Shown: positions 6,991-17,018, numbered from the stretch's first letter. The stretch is 64,000 nt of DNA from Candidatus Nanogingivalis gingivitcus (GCF_004151455.1 NZ_PRLK01000002.1:1-64000); one strand, 5' to 3'. The notes: a model not told the origin generated them from the sequence alone. Translations and numbers: made by a program.

Positions 6991-9471
6991 ATGATACCAG
7001 AAGATTTTCAAGAAATTATTACTAATATGAGCGACAATGCCCAAAAGGCATTATTTAGGGCAGAGCAATTTTCCCGAGAATTCAATACCGGATATATTGG
7101 AACGGACCATATACTGGCTGGAATATTATCGGTAAAGTCAAGTTTAGGAGCTCAAATAGCTGGAGAGAACGGCTTAATTTTTAATAATTTCTATAATCTT
7201 TTAAAAGAAAACCCTCCTATAAAAAAGGAACTACCTAATTTTAGCAACCCTGATATTAGAGCAATGAGCGAGACTGCTGTTTTTGCCCTTCGTATGAGCT
7301 GGGAGATTTGTAAAGAGTTTAATCACGAGCAAATAGGCACAGAGCATATTTTTTATGCAATCCTACAACAAAAAAAATCTGACACTAGAGCTAAATTGCT
7401 TAATATGAAACTAGACTTAGAAAAAACAATTGAAGCTATTGAAAAAGAATTCGCCTCACAAAATATTGAAATGAAACATAACCTTAATTTCAATAGTAGA
7501 AAATCTGATAATATATCTCGAGATATGATTGCATTAAAAAAATATGCCGAAGATTTAACTGAAAGAGCTAAAAAAGGTGAGATTGATAAAATTATTGGCC
7601 GTAAAAAAGAAGTACAAAGGCTTATTACGGTTCTTTTAAGAAGAAATAAAAGTAACCCAATTTTAATTGGAGAGGCTGGCGTAGGAAAGACTGCAGTAGT
7701 AGAGCTTTTAGCTCAAAAAATTACTGCCGGAGATGTACCACCCCAGCTAATTGGCAAGAAAATTTACGAGATTGATTTAGCTGGAATGCTATCAGGCACT
7801 AAATTTAGAGGGGAATTTGAACAGAGGCTTAAAAATGTAATTAAAGCGTTAGAAAATCACCAAGAAATTATTGCTTTTATTGACGAGATACATTTGCTGG
7901 CTGGTACTGGGTCTGCAGAAGGTGCTATGGACGCTGCTAATATTTTAAAGCCTGCACTTGCTAGAGGTAAAATTAAATTAATAGGAGCTACAACTTTTGA
8001 TGAGTTTAAAAAGACTATTGAAAAAGACTCCGCATTAGATAGACGCTTTCAATCAATTATTGTTGAAGAGCCAAGCGATAATGAAGCACTTGAAATATTA
8101 CGTGGTATATATAATAATTATGAAAAATACCATGGCGTAAAAATAAGCGATGAAGTATTGAAAGAGGCAGTTTTTATGAGCTCTAGATATATTTTTGAAC
8201 GGAAAATGCCTGATAAAGCAATAGATATCTTAGATGAAGCTTCAGCATTACTTGCAAGCGAAAAAACAGCAAAACCTAGCCGTATAAATGAGCTTAACGC
8301 TGAAATAGAATCACTAAACAATAAACAATTAGACGCCGTAAATAATGAAGATTATGAAAGGGCTGCTCTTTATAAAACTAGAATATCTCAGTTAACTAAA
8401 AAATTAAAAGAAGAAGAGAGTCTAGTTAAAAGTCAGCAAATTTTAGATTTAACTACCGACTATATAGCAAGAGCTGTTAGTCTTAAAACAGGGATACCAG
8501 TAGAAAAATTAAATAAGAACGAATTAAAAATCCTCCAGAATTTAGAAGATCATTTATCTAAAAAAGTTATTGGACAAAAAGAAGCAGTAGAAAAAGTCAG
8601 TAGAGCTGTAAGAAGAAACAAGAGTGGAATTTCTGACCCTAAAAAACCTATTGGTTCATTTATATTCTTAGGCCCTACAGGAGTAGGAAAAACCGAATTA
8701 GCTAGAAAACTAGCCAGTGAAGTTTTCGGAAGCTCTAAAAGTTTAATAAAGATAGATATGAGTGAATTTTCAGAAAAGCACAAAACTTCTCAGCTTTTAG
8801 GGGCTCCTGCTGGATATGTAGGCTATGAAGACGGTGGAACACTTACTGAAAAAATTAGAAGACAACCATATTCAGTAGTTCTTTTTGATGAAATCGAAAA
8901 AGCCCATCCAGATACTTTTAACCTTTTATTACAATTGTTGGAAGAGGGAGAATTAACTGACTCTAAAGGAAGAAAAGTAAGCTTTAAAAATACAATTATT
9001 ATACTTACTTCTAATTTAGGTGCTAACGAGATGATGAAAGAGTCTAGCCTTGGTTTTGAAGCACAAAAACAAAATGATGATAATTTAGAATTAATACATA
9101 AGCGTAATGAAAAGCATACACGCAAAGCTTTAGAAAAAATGATGCGTCCTGAACTTATAAATCGTTTTGACGGAATTATTACTTTCAGAGCTTTAACGCG
9201 CGAAGAAATTGGCAGAATTTTTGATTTACAAATTGAATTATTAAACAATAGGCTTATTCGTCAAGGACTAACTGTAAAAGTTCGTAAATCAGCTAAAGAT
9301 TTACTAATAGAAAAAGGTTATGACAAGAAAAATGGAGCTAGACCACTAAAAAGGGTGATCGAGGATTTACTAGAATATGAAATTGCAGAAAAAATTCTAT
9401 GCAATGAAATCGAAAAAGGAACACAAATAATAGCTACAGCTAAAAATGGAAAAATTATCTTAAGCTCTTAG
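6991..9471 (+). CDS. clpC: ATP-dependent Clp protease ATP-binding subunit ClpC
   Basis: A Hsp100 AAA+ unfoldase that feeds substrates to ClpP or remodels aggregates. The order is a Clp N-domain repeat (about 10-150, with YIGTDHILAGIL and QIGTEHIFYAIL), AAA1 with Walker A GEAGVGKT (227-234) and DEIHLLAG, a UVR-like coiled middle segment (DYERAALYKTRISQLTKKL, about 450-470) typical of ClpC rather than ClpA, then AAA2 with GPTGVGKT (about 561-568), DEIEKAHPD and GAR. The length of 826 aa is normal. The start is supported by the promoter 7 nt upstream. HrcA control through CIRCE replaces the CtsR control seen in Firmicutes. No clpP is nearby. Confidence 0.95.
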   Translation: MIPEDFQEIITNMSDNAQKALFRAEQFSREFNTGYIGTDHILAGILSVKSSLGAQIAGENGLIFNNFYNLLKENPPIKKELPNFSNPDIRAMSETAVFALRMSWEICKEFNHEQIGTEHIFYAILQQKKSDTRAKLLNMKLDLEKTIEAIEKEFASQNIEMKHNLNFNSRKSDNISRDMIALKKYAEDLTERAKKGEIDKIIGRKKEVQRLITVLLRRNKSNPILIGEAGVGKTAVVELLAQKITAGDVPPQLIGKKIYEIDLAGMLSGTKFRGEFEQRLKNVIKALENHQEIIAFIDEIHLLAGTGSAEGAMDAANILKPALARGKIKLIGATTFDEFKKTIEKDSALDRRFQSIIVEEPSDNEALEILRGIYNNYEKYHGVKISDEVLKEAVFMSSRYIFERKMPDKAIDILDEASALLASEKTAKPSRINELNAEIESLNNKQLDAVNNEDYERAALYKTRISQLTKKLKEEESLVKSQQILDLTTDYIARAVSLKTGIPVEKLNKNELKILQNLEDHLSKKVIGQKEAVEKVSRAVRRNKSGISDPKKPIGSFIFLGPTGVGKTELARKLASEVFGSSKSLIKIDMSEFSEKHKTSQLLGAPAGYVGYEDGGTLTEKIRRQPYSVVLFDEIEKAHPDTFNLLLQLLEEGELTDSKGRKVSFKNTIIILTSNLGANEMMKESSLGFEAQKQNDDNLELIHKRNEKHTRKALEKMMRPELINRFDGIITFRALTREEIGRIFDLQIELLNNRLIRQGLTVKVRKSAKDLLIEKGYDKKNGARPLKRVIEDLLEYEIAEKILCNEIEKGTQIIATAKNGKIILSS

Positions 9472-9498
9472 CATATGGTACAATTATATTAATAAAAT

Positions 9499-10308
9499 AT
9501 GGATAAAATATTACATAAATTTTTGGGAATTCCTTATAAGCTAAGCATTTCTAATTTGTATATAAAAGAGAATTCAAAAGCTACTATTGTTTTTGTGCAT
9601 GGTTTAGCTAGTTCTAAAAATTTATGGAAAGAATTTGAAAGCCATTTACCTAAAGATGTAGATATTTTGACTATAGATTTATTAGGACACGGTAAGTCAC
9701 CAAAACCATTATGGGGAGATGCCCAAGCATTAAAGAATCAAGCTAGATCTATAAGAAGAACTTTATTAAAAATAAAAGATAGGAATAAGCCAATAATACT
9801 AGTAGGTCATTCATTAGGGGCCCTAGTTTCTGCTGAGTTTGCTTTTTTATATCCTAATACTGTAAATGCTATAATACTATTATCGCCCCCTATATATAGA
9901 AACAAAAGAGAGAAACAGGGTTGGCGAGAAAGAATACTTAAAAAGTATTATCAAGCCATGATTAATCACCCAAATGTAGCACAAAAAATGGTTGAGAAAA
10001 TAGCAAAAACTAGTTTTATTAACGGAGGAACTAAAATTGAAAATAAAGAAGATTTTTTACCTTTGATTAATAGCCTTGAATATTCAATAGTTAATCAAAA
10101 TAGTTTTTTAATACTGAAAGATATAACCATTCCTACTAAAATTATTTATGGTGCTTTTGACCCTGTAGTGATAGGTAAAAATATTAAAGAATTAGAAAAA
10201 AGCAATAAGTATATATCAGCAACATTAATACCTACCTGGCATGATGTTAGTAAAATTATGATGAGATATATCCGTAAAACAATAAAAGAATATTTAAAGG
10301 AGAGCTAA
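9499..10308 (+). CDS. Alpha/beta-hydrolase fold protein
   Basis: A 269-aa hydrolase with the nucleophile elbow GHSLG (about 103-107), oxyanion segment VHGLASSKNLW, acid in GAFDPVV and C-terminal His in PTWHDV. The fold and triad are clear; the substrate is not. Candidates are esters or lipid-derived compounds. It heads a tight four-gene run with trpS (3-nt gap), a pseudouridine synthase and a clamp-loader-like protein. TACAAT at 9479-9484 is a likely -10. There is no obvious Shine-Dalgarno. Confidence 0.85.
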   Translation: MDKILHKFLGIPYKLSISNLYIKENSKATIVFVHGLASSKNLWKEFESHLPKDVDILTIDLLGHGKSPKPLWGDAQALKNQARSIRRTLLKIKDRNKPIILVGHSLGALVSAEFAFLYPNTVNAIILLSPPIYRNKREKQGWRERILKKYYQAMINHPNVAQKMVEKIAKTSFINGGTKIENKEDFLPLINSLEYSIVNQNSFLILKDITIPTKIIYGAFDPVVIGKNIKELEKSNKYISATLIPTWHDVSKIMMRYIRKTIKEYLKES

Positions 10309-10311
10309 ATA

Positions 10312-11343
10312 ATGGATAAAAAAATAATTCTAACAGGAGATAGACCTACTGGAAGACTTCATATAGGTCATTATATTGGAAGTTTGCGAAACCGTGTAGA
10401 ATTACAAAATAGTAATAAATTTAATGAAATTTTTGTAATGATAGCAGATGCACAGGCATTAACAGATAATGCTAAAAATCCTAAAAAAGTACAAGAGAAT
10501 GTTTTAGAAGTAGCCTTGGACTATCTAGCTGTTGGCCTAAACCCTGAAAAAACTACTATTTTTATTCAAAGCCAAGTACCTCAACTTGCTGAACTATCAC
10601 AGTACTATGCTAACTTAGTGTCTATTTCTAGGTTAGAGCGTAACCCGACCGTAAAAACAGAGATTAAGCAGAAGAATTTTGGTGAAAGTGTACCAAGTGG
10701 TTTTGTATTTTACCCTATCTCTCAAGCAGCAGATATTACGGCTTTTAAGGCAACAACTATTCCTGTTGGAGAAGATCAAGCCCCAATGATTGAACTTACT
10801 AGGGAGATTGCTCGTTCTTTTAACCAAACATATGGTTCGAATGTTTTAGTTGAGCCAGAAATGTTTTTAGCAGAAGAGGGTATTTCACGAAGACTTCCTG
10901 GAATTGATGGCATAAATAGTAAAATGAGTAAAAGCCTTAATAACGGCATTTATTTAGCTGATTCTTACGAAGAAATGAAAGCTAAAGTGATGAAAATGTA
11001 TACCGACCCAGACCATATAAGAGTAGAAGATCCAGGTAAAATTGAAGGCAATGTAGTTTTTGCCTATTTAGATGTTTTTGCGAAAGATAAGCAAAAAGTA
11101 GAGGAAATGAAAGCTCACTACCAAAAGGGTGGCCTTGGTGATGTCGCTGTTAAAATGTATTTAGTAGAAGTATTGGACGAAATCCTTAAACCAATACGAG
11201 AAAAAAGGGAAGAATTAGCTAAAAATCCTGAAGAGGTATATAAAATGCTAGCTATAGGTAGCGAAAAGGCTAGAGCTAAAGCACAAGAAACTTTAGAAGA
11301 AGTTAAAGATGCAATGCAAATTAATTATTTTAAGGATTTATAG
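10312..11343 (+). CDS. trpS: Tryptophanyl-tRNA synthetase
   Basis: Class I synthetase charging tRNA-Trp. The HIGH motif lies in [11 protein letters not shown] and the KMSKS motif in SKMSKSLNN. The length of 343 aa is typical. GGAGAG precedes the ATG, inside the end of the hydrolase gene. Its substrate tRNA-Trp(CCA) is encoded at 25441-25516. Confidence 0.96.
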   Translation: MDKKIILTGDRPTGRLHIGHYIGSLRNRVELQNSNKFNEIFVMIADAQALTDNAKNPKKVQENVLEVALDYLAVGLNPEKTTIFIQSQVPQLAELSQYYANLVSISRLERNPTVKTEIKQKNFGESVPSGFVFYPISQAADITAFKATTIPVGEDQAPMIELTREIARSFNQTYGSNVLVEPEMFLAEEGISRRLPGIDGINSKMSKSLNNGIYLADSYEEMKAKVMKMYTDPDHIRVEDPGKIEGNVVFAYLDVFAKDKQKVEEMKAHYQKGGLGDVAVKMYLVEVLDEILKPIREKREELAKNPEEVYKMLAIGSEKARAKAQETLEEVKDAMQINYFKDL

Positions 11344-11346
11344 AGT

Positions 11347-12525
11347 ATGGCAAAATTTAATAGTGGTGATATATTAAAAATACTTCGTAAGTTTAATATA
11401 GCTAATGAAGATAATGTACCTCGTAATATTGAAGAGCTAAAAAAGGTACAGCCTGATCAATTTTCTGAAATTTTTAGCTTTAAATTTAACAATAATAAAT
11501 TTTTTGTTATTAATGACGGCACAGCAGAAGATGACGAACAATATATATTAGAATTACTTAAAAAATTATTTGGCGATTTGGAAGGGAAGCTAGCAGAAAA
11601 CCCTAACGATGATTTATTTGGCTTTGTATTGCCTTTTGAAGGTAAAGATATTTATTTGTTCCAAGTAGTTCCTAGTAAAATTCGCTTAGATGTAGCGTTA
11701 GCTAAAAAATACGACAACCTTTCAAGGTCATCTATTCAAAAAATGGTTAAAAATGGGTTAGCTAAAGTTAATGGAAGGATTATAACTAAAGTTAAAGAGC
11801 TAGTAGATGAAAGTACTGACCTAATAGAATTAGCAGAAGTCCAAAAAGATGCTAAACATATTGACCTAGAAATTATTTATGAAGATGAAAATGTAATTGT
11901 AGTGAATAAACCAAAAGGGATATTAACACATAGTAAAGGCGTACTAAATAACGAATTTACTGTTGCAGATTTCTTTGAACTCCATGGTTGTAATTTTGCT
12001 AAAGGTACCAATAGAGCTGGCATAGTTCACCGTCTTGATCGTGAAACTTCAGGTGTTATTATAGGCGCTAAAAACGATACTGCTGCTAAAAAACTACAAA
12101 AGCAATTTAGCGAAAGGACTACAAAAAAAGAATATATAGCTATAGTTGAAGGTGTTCCAAACCCTAATAAGGCTATTATTGACTTGCCTATAGCAAGAAA
12201 TAATTCTCTTCCAAGTACTTTTATAGTAAATGCTAAAGGGAAAACAGCACAAACTAAATATGAAGTACTAGAAAGCAAGAATAATAGATCGTTAGTTAAG
12301 TTAAACCCTAAAACAGGAAGAACACACCAATTAAGGGTTCATTTAGCTTATATCAAACACCCTATAGTTGGCGATAGAGTTTATAATGACCGTTATAGTG
12401 AAAAAGATAGTCGTATGTTCCTACATGCAAAAAGTTTAGAAATAAGTATTCCACCAAATAATACAAATACAACAAGCCAAAGAATGGTGTTTGAATCACC
12501 ATTGCCTAATAATTTTATATTATAG
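11347..12525 (+). CDS. RluA-family pseudouridine synthase
   Basis: An RNA uridine isomerase of the RluA/RluD family. An S4 domain (about 115-175, RLDVALAKKYDNLSRSSIQKMV) precedes the catalytic domain with HRLDRETSG (catalytic Asp) and NPKTGRTHQLRVHLA. An N-terminal ~110-residue segment with no recognised motif makes it longer than the usual 300-325 aa. It follows trpS by 3 nt. The target uridines cannot be assigned. Confidence 0.9.
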   Translation: MAKFNSGDILKILRKFNIANEDNVPRNIEELKKVQPDQFSEIFSFKFNNNKFFVINDGTAEDDEQYILELLKKLFGDLEGKLAENPNDDLFGFVLPFEGKDIYLFQVVPSKIRLDVALAKKYDNLSRSSIQKMVKNGLAKVNGRIITKVKELVDESTDLIELAEVQKDAKHIDLEIIYEDENVIVVNKPKGILTHSKGVLNNEFTVADFFELHGCNFAKGTNRAGIVHRLDRETSGVIIGAKNDTAAKKLQKQFSERTTKKEYIAIVEGVPNPNKAIIDLPIARNNSLPSTFIVNAKGKTAQTKYEVLESKNNRSLVKLNPKTGRTHQLRVHLAYIKHPIVGDRVYNDRYSEKDSRMFLHAKSLEISIPPNNTNTTSQRMVFESPLPNNFIL

Positions 12526-12531
12526 ATAATA

Positions 12532-13311
12532 ATGAAGCTAAAAATATCCCAAAAACAATCTACAATAATTGAGATACCTCGTGGTTTTGGATATGAATTT
12601 ATAGAGGATTTTTTAGATATACCTAAAGATATCAATAAATTCTATATAGAACCAACGGTACATACAAATCAAAAAATAGAAAGTATTAATTCCGATGATA
12701 TTAAGGATCTTCAAGCTAAAATCATCTCTAAAAACTCAAAACATTCTTTTTTCTTTATTAAAGACAGTGAAAAAATGAATGAAATAGCACAAAATAAAAT
12801 GCTAAAAACTCTTGAAGAGCCAAATAATAATATTACTTTTGTTCTTTTTACTGAAAATAGAGCTAGTTTTATAGATACTATCATCTCAAGGTCGCAAGTA
12901 CTTAAATTATCGCCAATATCGAAAGAGGATAGCTTAAAAATTATTAAAAGTTATAATTTAGACAATGATACTACTCAAAAAATATTATTTATAGCAGAGG
13001 GATTGCCGGGTAAAATTGTAAAATTAGCTACCAATAAAAAATATTATAAAGAGCAAATAGAAATAATTGAGCTTGCCAAAAAATGGGTTCAAGGTAGTAA
13101 ATATGATAAGATTATTATTGTTTCTGGTTTGAAAAATGATAGGCAAAAAACACAAAAGCTTTTAGAGGCAGTTATTAAAATTTTATCTATAAGTATTTGG
13201 AAAAACCCAAATGAAAATACTAAAAAAATATTAGCTAAAACCTTAAATGCTTATAAACAAATTTCTAAAAGTGGCAATATAAAAATAAATTTATTAAGTA
13301 TTATTATTTAA
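12532..13311 (+). CDS. DNA polymerase III delta'-like clamp-loader subunit
   Basis: 259 aa resembling the AAA+ delta' (HolB) subunit: residues 80-130 read KDSEKMNEIAQNKMLKTLEEPNNN...TFVLFTENRASFIDTIISRSQVL, the sensor-1/SRC region of clamp loaders. No Walker A is present and the N-terminal nucleotide-binding part is shortened, consistent with delta', which often does not bind ATP. The C-terminal half is helical. It is last in the hydrolase-trpS operon. Assignment to delta' rather than another DnaX relative is moderately sure. Confidence 0.75.
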   Translation: MKLKISQKQSTIIEIPRGFGYEFIEDFLDIPKDINKFYIEPTVHTNQKIESINSDDIKDLQAKIISKNSKHSFFFIKDSEKMNEIAQNKMLKTLEEPNNNITFVLFTENRASFIDTIISRSQVLKLSPISKEDSLKIIKSYNLDNDTTQKILFIAEGLPGKIVKLATNKKYYKEQIEIIELAKKWVQGSKYDKIIIVSGLKNDRQKTQKLLEAVIKILSISIWKNPNENTKKILAKTLNAYKQISKSGNIKINLLSIII

Positions 13312-13355
13312 CAAGCTACCGAAAAAAGCCGAAATATGTTATTATATAATAAGTT

Positions 13356-14024
13356 ATGTTTGTTTTAATATTTATTCTGGTAGTAGTGGGATATATCCTA
13401 TACAAAAAACCAGAAGATTTAAAAAATAAGTCACTTCCAGATAATCTAGCCCTAAAATTTGATAAATTATGGCGAGTAGCTCAAGAGGCTATTGTTGATA
13501 AAAAATATTTAAAAGCTGAAAAAATACTGTTAACAATTTTACGTTTTGATGAAAAAAATGCAACAGCCTATAATAGGCTAGGAATTATTTATGCTGGTCA
13601 AAAAAATTATGATGAGGCTATTGAGTGTTTTGAAATAGCACAAAGTTTAGAGAATAGCCCATCTAGCCTTCATAATGTAGGGTTGATATACCTAGAGACG
13701 TATAATTTTAAAAAAGCTGCCTTAGCTTTCGAGCAAGCTTTAAGCTTAGAAGATAGTCTACCTGCAAGGCATATTGCTTATGCTAAAGCTTTAGAAGGGC
13801 TAGGTAAGGAAAAAGCAGCAATATTAGCATTAGAAAAAGCGGTAGAGAAAGAGGCTCGCCCACAAACCTTGAGAGCATTGGGATCTTTATATTTAAAAAC
13901 CAATAACACCGATAAAGCTCAAGAAATTAAAGAAAAATTAGATTCTTTAAGGAGTGATCGCTTAACTATTAAACAAAATAGACTATCTAATAGTAGTGCA
14001 ACTACTAAAAAAATAGAAATGTAG
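13356..14024 (+). CDS. Membrane-anchored tetratricopeptide-repeat protein
   Basis: The N-terminus has one transmembrane helix (residues 1-17, FVLIFILVVVGYILY), followed by about four to five TPR units from about residue 38 (AYNRLGIIYAGQKNYDEAIECFEIA; HNVGLIYLETYNFKKAALAFEQAL; TLRALGSLYLKTNNTDKA) and a polar Ser/Thr tail. It probably scaffolds proteins on the cytoplasmic side. TATAAT (13345-13350) lies 5 nt before the ATG, so the message is likely leaderless. The partner is unknown. Confidence 0.85.
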   Translation: MFVLIFILVVVGYILYKKPEDLKNKSLPDNLALKFDKLWRVAQEAIVDKKYLKAEKILLTILRFDEKNATAYNRLGIIYAGQKNYDEAIECFEIAQSLENSPSSLHNVGLIYLETYNFKKAALAFEQALSLEDSLPARHIAYAKALEGLGKEKAAILALEKAVEKEARPQTLRALGSLYLKTNNTDKAQEIKEKLDSLRSDRLTIKQNRLSNSSATTKKIEM

Positions 14025-14041
14025 TTTTTATTTTAAAAAAT

Positions 14042-14144
14042 AAAAAAAGCCCTAAATGAGGGGCTCAATATATAATATAAAAATTTAAGTTTTTTATGAA
14101 CCTTACTTATTTTATGGTAATAACGGTTCACCTAGAAAGTGGTG
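14042..14144 (-). ncRNA. Candidate small RNA (minus strand)
   Basis: Minus-strand TATAAT (14156-14151, weak -35 TTATTA 17 nt before) is followed about 100 nt later by an intrinsic terminator: AGCCCCT...AGGGCT at 14065-14049, then a run of seven T. No minus-strand gene precedes the terminator. The transcript could fold CACC/GGTG and TGAACC/GGTTCA stems. It carries no convincing reading frame and I recognise no RNA family. The plus strand of this 197-nt gap otherwise holds the sbcB promoter. Confidence 0.3.
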
Positions 14145-14221
14145 GATTTTATTATACCTCATGCATACAAGAATAATAAAGCCTGTCGCTAAAATATTAA
14201 AAATATATTATTATATATAAT

Positions 14222-15667
14222 ATGAAAACTTTCTTTTTTTATGATTTAGAAACTAGTGGTTTTAGCCCTAGAGATGATAGAATAATGCAATTTGCAGGTC
14301 AAAGAACAGATTTAGAGTTAAACCCTATCGGAGATCCGATTAATATTTTAGTAAAGCTTAATGATGATGTTCTACCAAGCCCATCAGCATTAATGGTTAC
14401 AAAAATATCTCCACAAAAAACAGTACAAGAGGGGTATAGCGAGGCTGAATTTGCTAAACTTTGTCAAGAATCTTTTTTCACCGAAGACACTATTGCTATA
14501 GGCTATAACAATATTAGGTTTGACGATGAACATATGCGTTACTTATTTTGGCGTAATTTTTATGACCCTTATGAATGGCAATGGAAAGATGGTAGATCTC
14601 GCTGGGATATGCTAGATGTAGTTAGAATGGTTAGAGCATTAAGGCCAGAAGGAATAAATTGGCCATTTAAATTAAATGAAGAAACTGGTGAAGAAATTGC
14701 TATAAATAAGCTAGAACTTTTAACTAAAGAAAATGGTATAGAGCATGAAAATGCCCATGATGCTCTAGCCGACGTAGTAGGTTTAATTGAAGTTACTAAG
14801 CTAATAAAACAAAAGCAACCTCAGATATTTAATTATTTGTTAAAAATGAGGCAAAAAACTAATGTCCAAAAAATTGTTAATTTAGAGGATCCAAAACCTT
14901 TCGTATATTCATCTGGGAGATATTTAGCAAAATATCAAAAAACAACTGTGGCTTTTCCGATAGCACCAGCTAAAAATAAAAATGTAATAGTTTGGGATCT
15001 AAGGGTGGATCCTACTCCTTATATTGATTGGGATTTTCAAAAGATAGCAGAAAATATTACTGCTACGTGGGAAGAAAGGCAAAAAGAGAATTTTGTGCCG
15101 TTACCTATAAAAACACTTCAATACAACAGATGTCCAGCCGTTGCCTTAACCGATGTACTAACAAAAGATAATTGGCAAATGTTAGAGCTATCTCCTGAGA
15201 TTATTACTAAACATATACAGCTTCTAGCTAATAACCCTCATTTAGTAACCAATATAATGACTGCTTTAGAACAAAAAGAATCATTTTATAGCGAAAATGA
15301 AGCACGAAACAAAAACGTAGAAGCTAGGCTATATGATAGCTTTATAGATAATAAAGATAAAATTAGAATTGAAGCCGTAAGAAATGCTGGAGCAAGAGAG
15401 CTAGCTGATTTTAACCCTGAGTTTAATGACGAAAGACTGCCAGAGTTATTGCTTCATTATAAAGCCAGGAGCTTTAATAAAACATTAACAATTGAAGAAA
15501 AAGAGAAATGGGAAAAATATAGGGTAGAAAATATCCAAAGAATGCTACCTAATTTCAAAAAAGAATTAGTTGAGGTATCCAATAGAGAAAACCTTACAAC
15601 TGAACAAAAGTATATTCTAGAAGAAATTAATTTATGGCTAGAAAATATATTGCCTGATAATATATAG
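14222..15667 (+). CDS. sbcB: Exonuclease I (SbcB-like)
   Basis: A 3'-5' ssDNA exonuclease of the DEDDh class. Exo I is FFYDLETSG (D8, E10), Exo II is the NNIRFDDEHMRYLFWRNFYDPY segment, very characteristic of E. coli ExoI, and Exo III is ENAHDALADV (His and Asp). The C-terminal SH3-like/helical extension matches the ExoI family, and the length (481 aa) is normal. No Shine-Dalgarno is seen; a TATTAT -10 (14206-14211) sits 10 nt upstream of ATG. Confidence 0.92.
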   Translation: MKTFFFYDLETSGFSPRDDRIMQFAGQRTDLELNPIGDPINILVKLNDDVLPSPSALMVTKISPQKTVQEGYSEAEFAKLCQESFFTEDTIAIGYNNIRFDDEHMRYLFWRNFYDPYEWQWKDGRSRWDMLDVVRMVRALRPEGINWPFKLNEETGEEIAINKLELLTKENGIEHENAHDALADVVGLIEVTKLIKQKQPQIFNYLLKMRQKTNVQKIVNLEDPKPFVYSSGRYLAKYQKTTVAFPIAPAKNKNVIVWDLRVDPTPYIDWDFQKIAENITATWEERQKENFVPLPIKTLQYNRCPAVALTDVLTKDNWQMLELSPEIITKHIQLLANNPHLVTNIMTALEQKESFYSENEARNKNVEARLYDSFIDNKDKIRIEAVRNAGARELADFNPEFNDERLPELLLHYKARSFNKTLTIEEKEKWEKYRVENIQRMLPNFKKELVEVSNRENLTTEQKYILEEINLWLENILPDNI

Positions 15668-15675
15668 ATAGTGGA

Positions 15676-15704
15676 TTGAAAAAAATAAACGTAAGCTTTA
15701 TAAT
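15676..15704 (+). promoter_or_regulatory. Promoter of the D-lactate dehydrogenase-like gene (leaderless type)
   Basis: TTGAAA (15676-15681), 17-nt spacer, TATAAT (15699-15704), then 8 nt to the ATG at 15713. Confidence 0.8.
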
Positions 15705-15712
15705 AAACATAT

Positions 15713-16705
15713 ATGAAAATTATTGCTTATAGTGTTAGAAAAGATGAAATTCCCTATTTCGAAAAATTTGCTAAAGAATTTGGGGTAGAGTATGCTACCA
15801 CAAGTAAAGAGCTGAATGCTAAAACAGCTTATTTAGCAGAGGGTTTTGACTGTGTATCTGTTTATACGTCTAGTAAAGAAATGAATGGGGCATGGGAAAT
15901 ATTAGCTAAATTTGGTATAAAATATTTTTCCGTAAGAACTGCCGGTTTTGATGGATGTAATATTAAACAAGCTAATATACAAGGTATTAGAATCGCGAAT
16001 GTTCCACGCTATTCGCCAAGTGCTATTGCTGAATTTGCAGTAGCTATGACATTATCTGTAGTTAGACACTTACCTTTAGCATTAAGGCGAGCTAGAGTTC
16101 AAGATTTTTCTGTTGATGGGCTAATAGGTAGAGAGTTAAATACTATGACTGTTGGTATTATAGGTACTGGCAATATTGGTAGGGCTAGTGCTAAGGCTTT
16201 TAATGCTTTTGGCTCTAAAGTAATTGCTTATGATATGTACCAAAACGAAGAAGCTAAAAAATATTTAGAGTATAAAAGTCTAGACGAAGTTTTAAGGCAA
16301 AGCGATATTATATCTTTACATGTTCCTTTAACTAAAGATAATTACCATATTATCAATAAAGATTCTATAGCTAAAATGAAAAAAGGTGTAGTAATTATCA
16401 ATACAGCTAGAGGAGGGCATGTAGACGGTAGAGCTTTACGAGATGCTTTAGTTGAAGGTAAAGTTGCCGCTGCAGGCTTAGATGTATATGAATTTGAAAA
16501 AGGTATGCTTAAAAAAGATTTAAGTGGAGTAGTAATTAAAGACGAAATTTTTAGAGATTTAAAAAATTTACCAAATGTTATAATGACGCCACATATAGCA
16601 TTTAATACTGATGTAGCTGTAAGAAATATGGTAAAAATATCTACCGAAAATTTAATTTCTTTTTACAATAACGATAATTGCAATAATGAACTTAAAGTTC
16701 AATAA
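15713..16705 (+). CDS. D-2-hydroxyacid dehydrogenase, probably D-lactate dehydrogenase
   Basis: NAD-dependent reduction of a 2-ketoacid, most likely pyruvate to D-lactate, which would regenerate NAD in a fermenter. The Rossmann motif is GIIGTGNIGRASAKAF. The catalytic Arg is in the SVRTAGFDG/NTARGGHVD region, Glu lies in the AGLDVYEFEKG stretch, and the proton-donor His is in MTPHIAF. The 330-aa length fits D-LDH. Other members (hydroxyisocaproate dehydrogenase) are close, so lactate is an inference. It is monocistronic with a leaderless-type promoter. Confidence 0.88.
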   Translation: MKIIAYSVRKDEIPYFEKFAKEFGVEYATTSKELNAKTAYLAEGFDCVSVYTSSKEMNGAWEILAKFGIKYFSVRTAGFDGCNIKQANIQGIRIANVPRYSPSAIAEFAVAMTLSVVRHLPLALRRARVQDFSVDGLIGRELNTMTVGIIGTGNIGRASAKAFNAFGSKVIAYDMYQNEEAKKYLEYKSLDEVLRQSDIISLHVPLTKDNYHIINKDSIAKMKKGVVIINTARGGHVDGRALRDALVEGKVAAAGLDVYEFEKGMLKKDLSGVVIKDEIFRDLKNLPNVIMTPHIAFNTDVAVRNMVKISTENLISFYNNDNCNNELKVQ

Positions 16706-16778
16706 AATACAATAAGATAATAATAAATAGGGTTTTACAATATAGTAAGACCCTATTTATATACAAAACAGTAAATTA

Positions 16779-16807
16779 TTGCTATAAATAAAGCTTTTTA
16801 GTATAAT
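16779..16807 (+). promoter_or_regulatory. Promoter of tRNA-Thr
   Basis: TTGCTA (16779-16784), 17 nt, TATAAT (16802-16807). The tRNA begins 11 nt downstream of the -10. Confidence 0.75.
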
Positions 16808-16818
16808 ATTATAGTTAC

Positions 16819-16894
16819 GCCGCGATAGCTCAGTTGGTAGAGCGCATCCATGGTAAGGATGAGGTCACGGGTTCAAGCCCCGTTCGTGGCTCCA
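16819..16894 (+). tRNA. tRNA-Thr (GGT anticodon)
   Basis: A complete 76-nt cloverleaf: acceptor GCCGCGA/TCGTGGC (one G-U), D-arm GCTCAGTTGGTAGAGC, anticodon stem CATCC/GGATG with loop ATGGTAA giving anticodon GGT, T-arm ACGGG-TTCAAGC-CCCGT, and an encoded CCA end. Confidence 0.97.
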
Positions 16895-16931
16895 TTATAT
16901 TTTAAAGATTTCTACATGCGGTATAGTACAT

Positions 16932-16962
16932 GAGCCGCCTTCCTTGTGAAGGCGGTTTTCTC
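16932..16962 (+). terminator. Terminator after tRNA-Thr
   Basis: CCGCCTTC (16935-16942) pairs with GAAGGCGG (16948-16955), 5-nt loop, then TTTTCTC. It is strikingly GC-rich for this sequence. Confidence 0.85.
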
Positions 16963-17018
16963 ATTCCTAAAATTAAACCTATTTTATTAATTACAAGAAT
17001 ATTTTATAGCCGACTAAA

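Noticed and set aside
8118..9248. Long antisense frames within clpC and other conserved genes
   Set aside because: They mirror codon patterns of the sense gene, lack ribosome sites and show no protein-like features.
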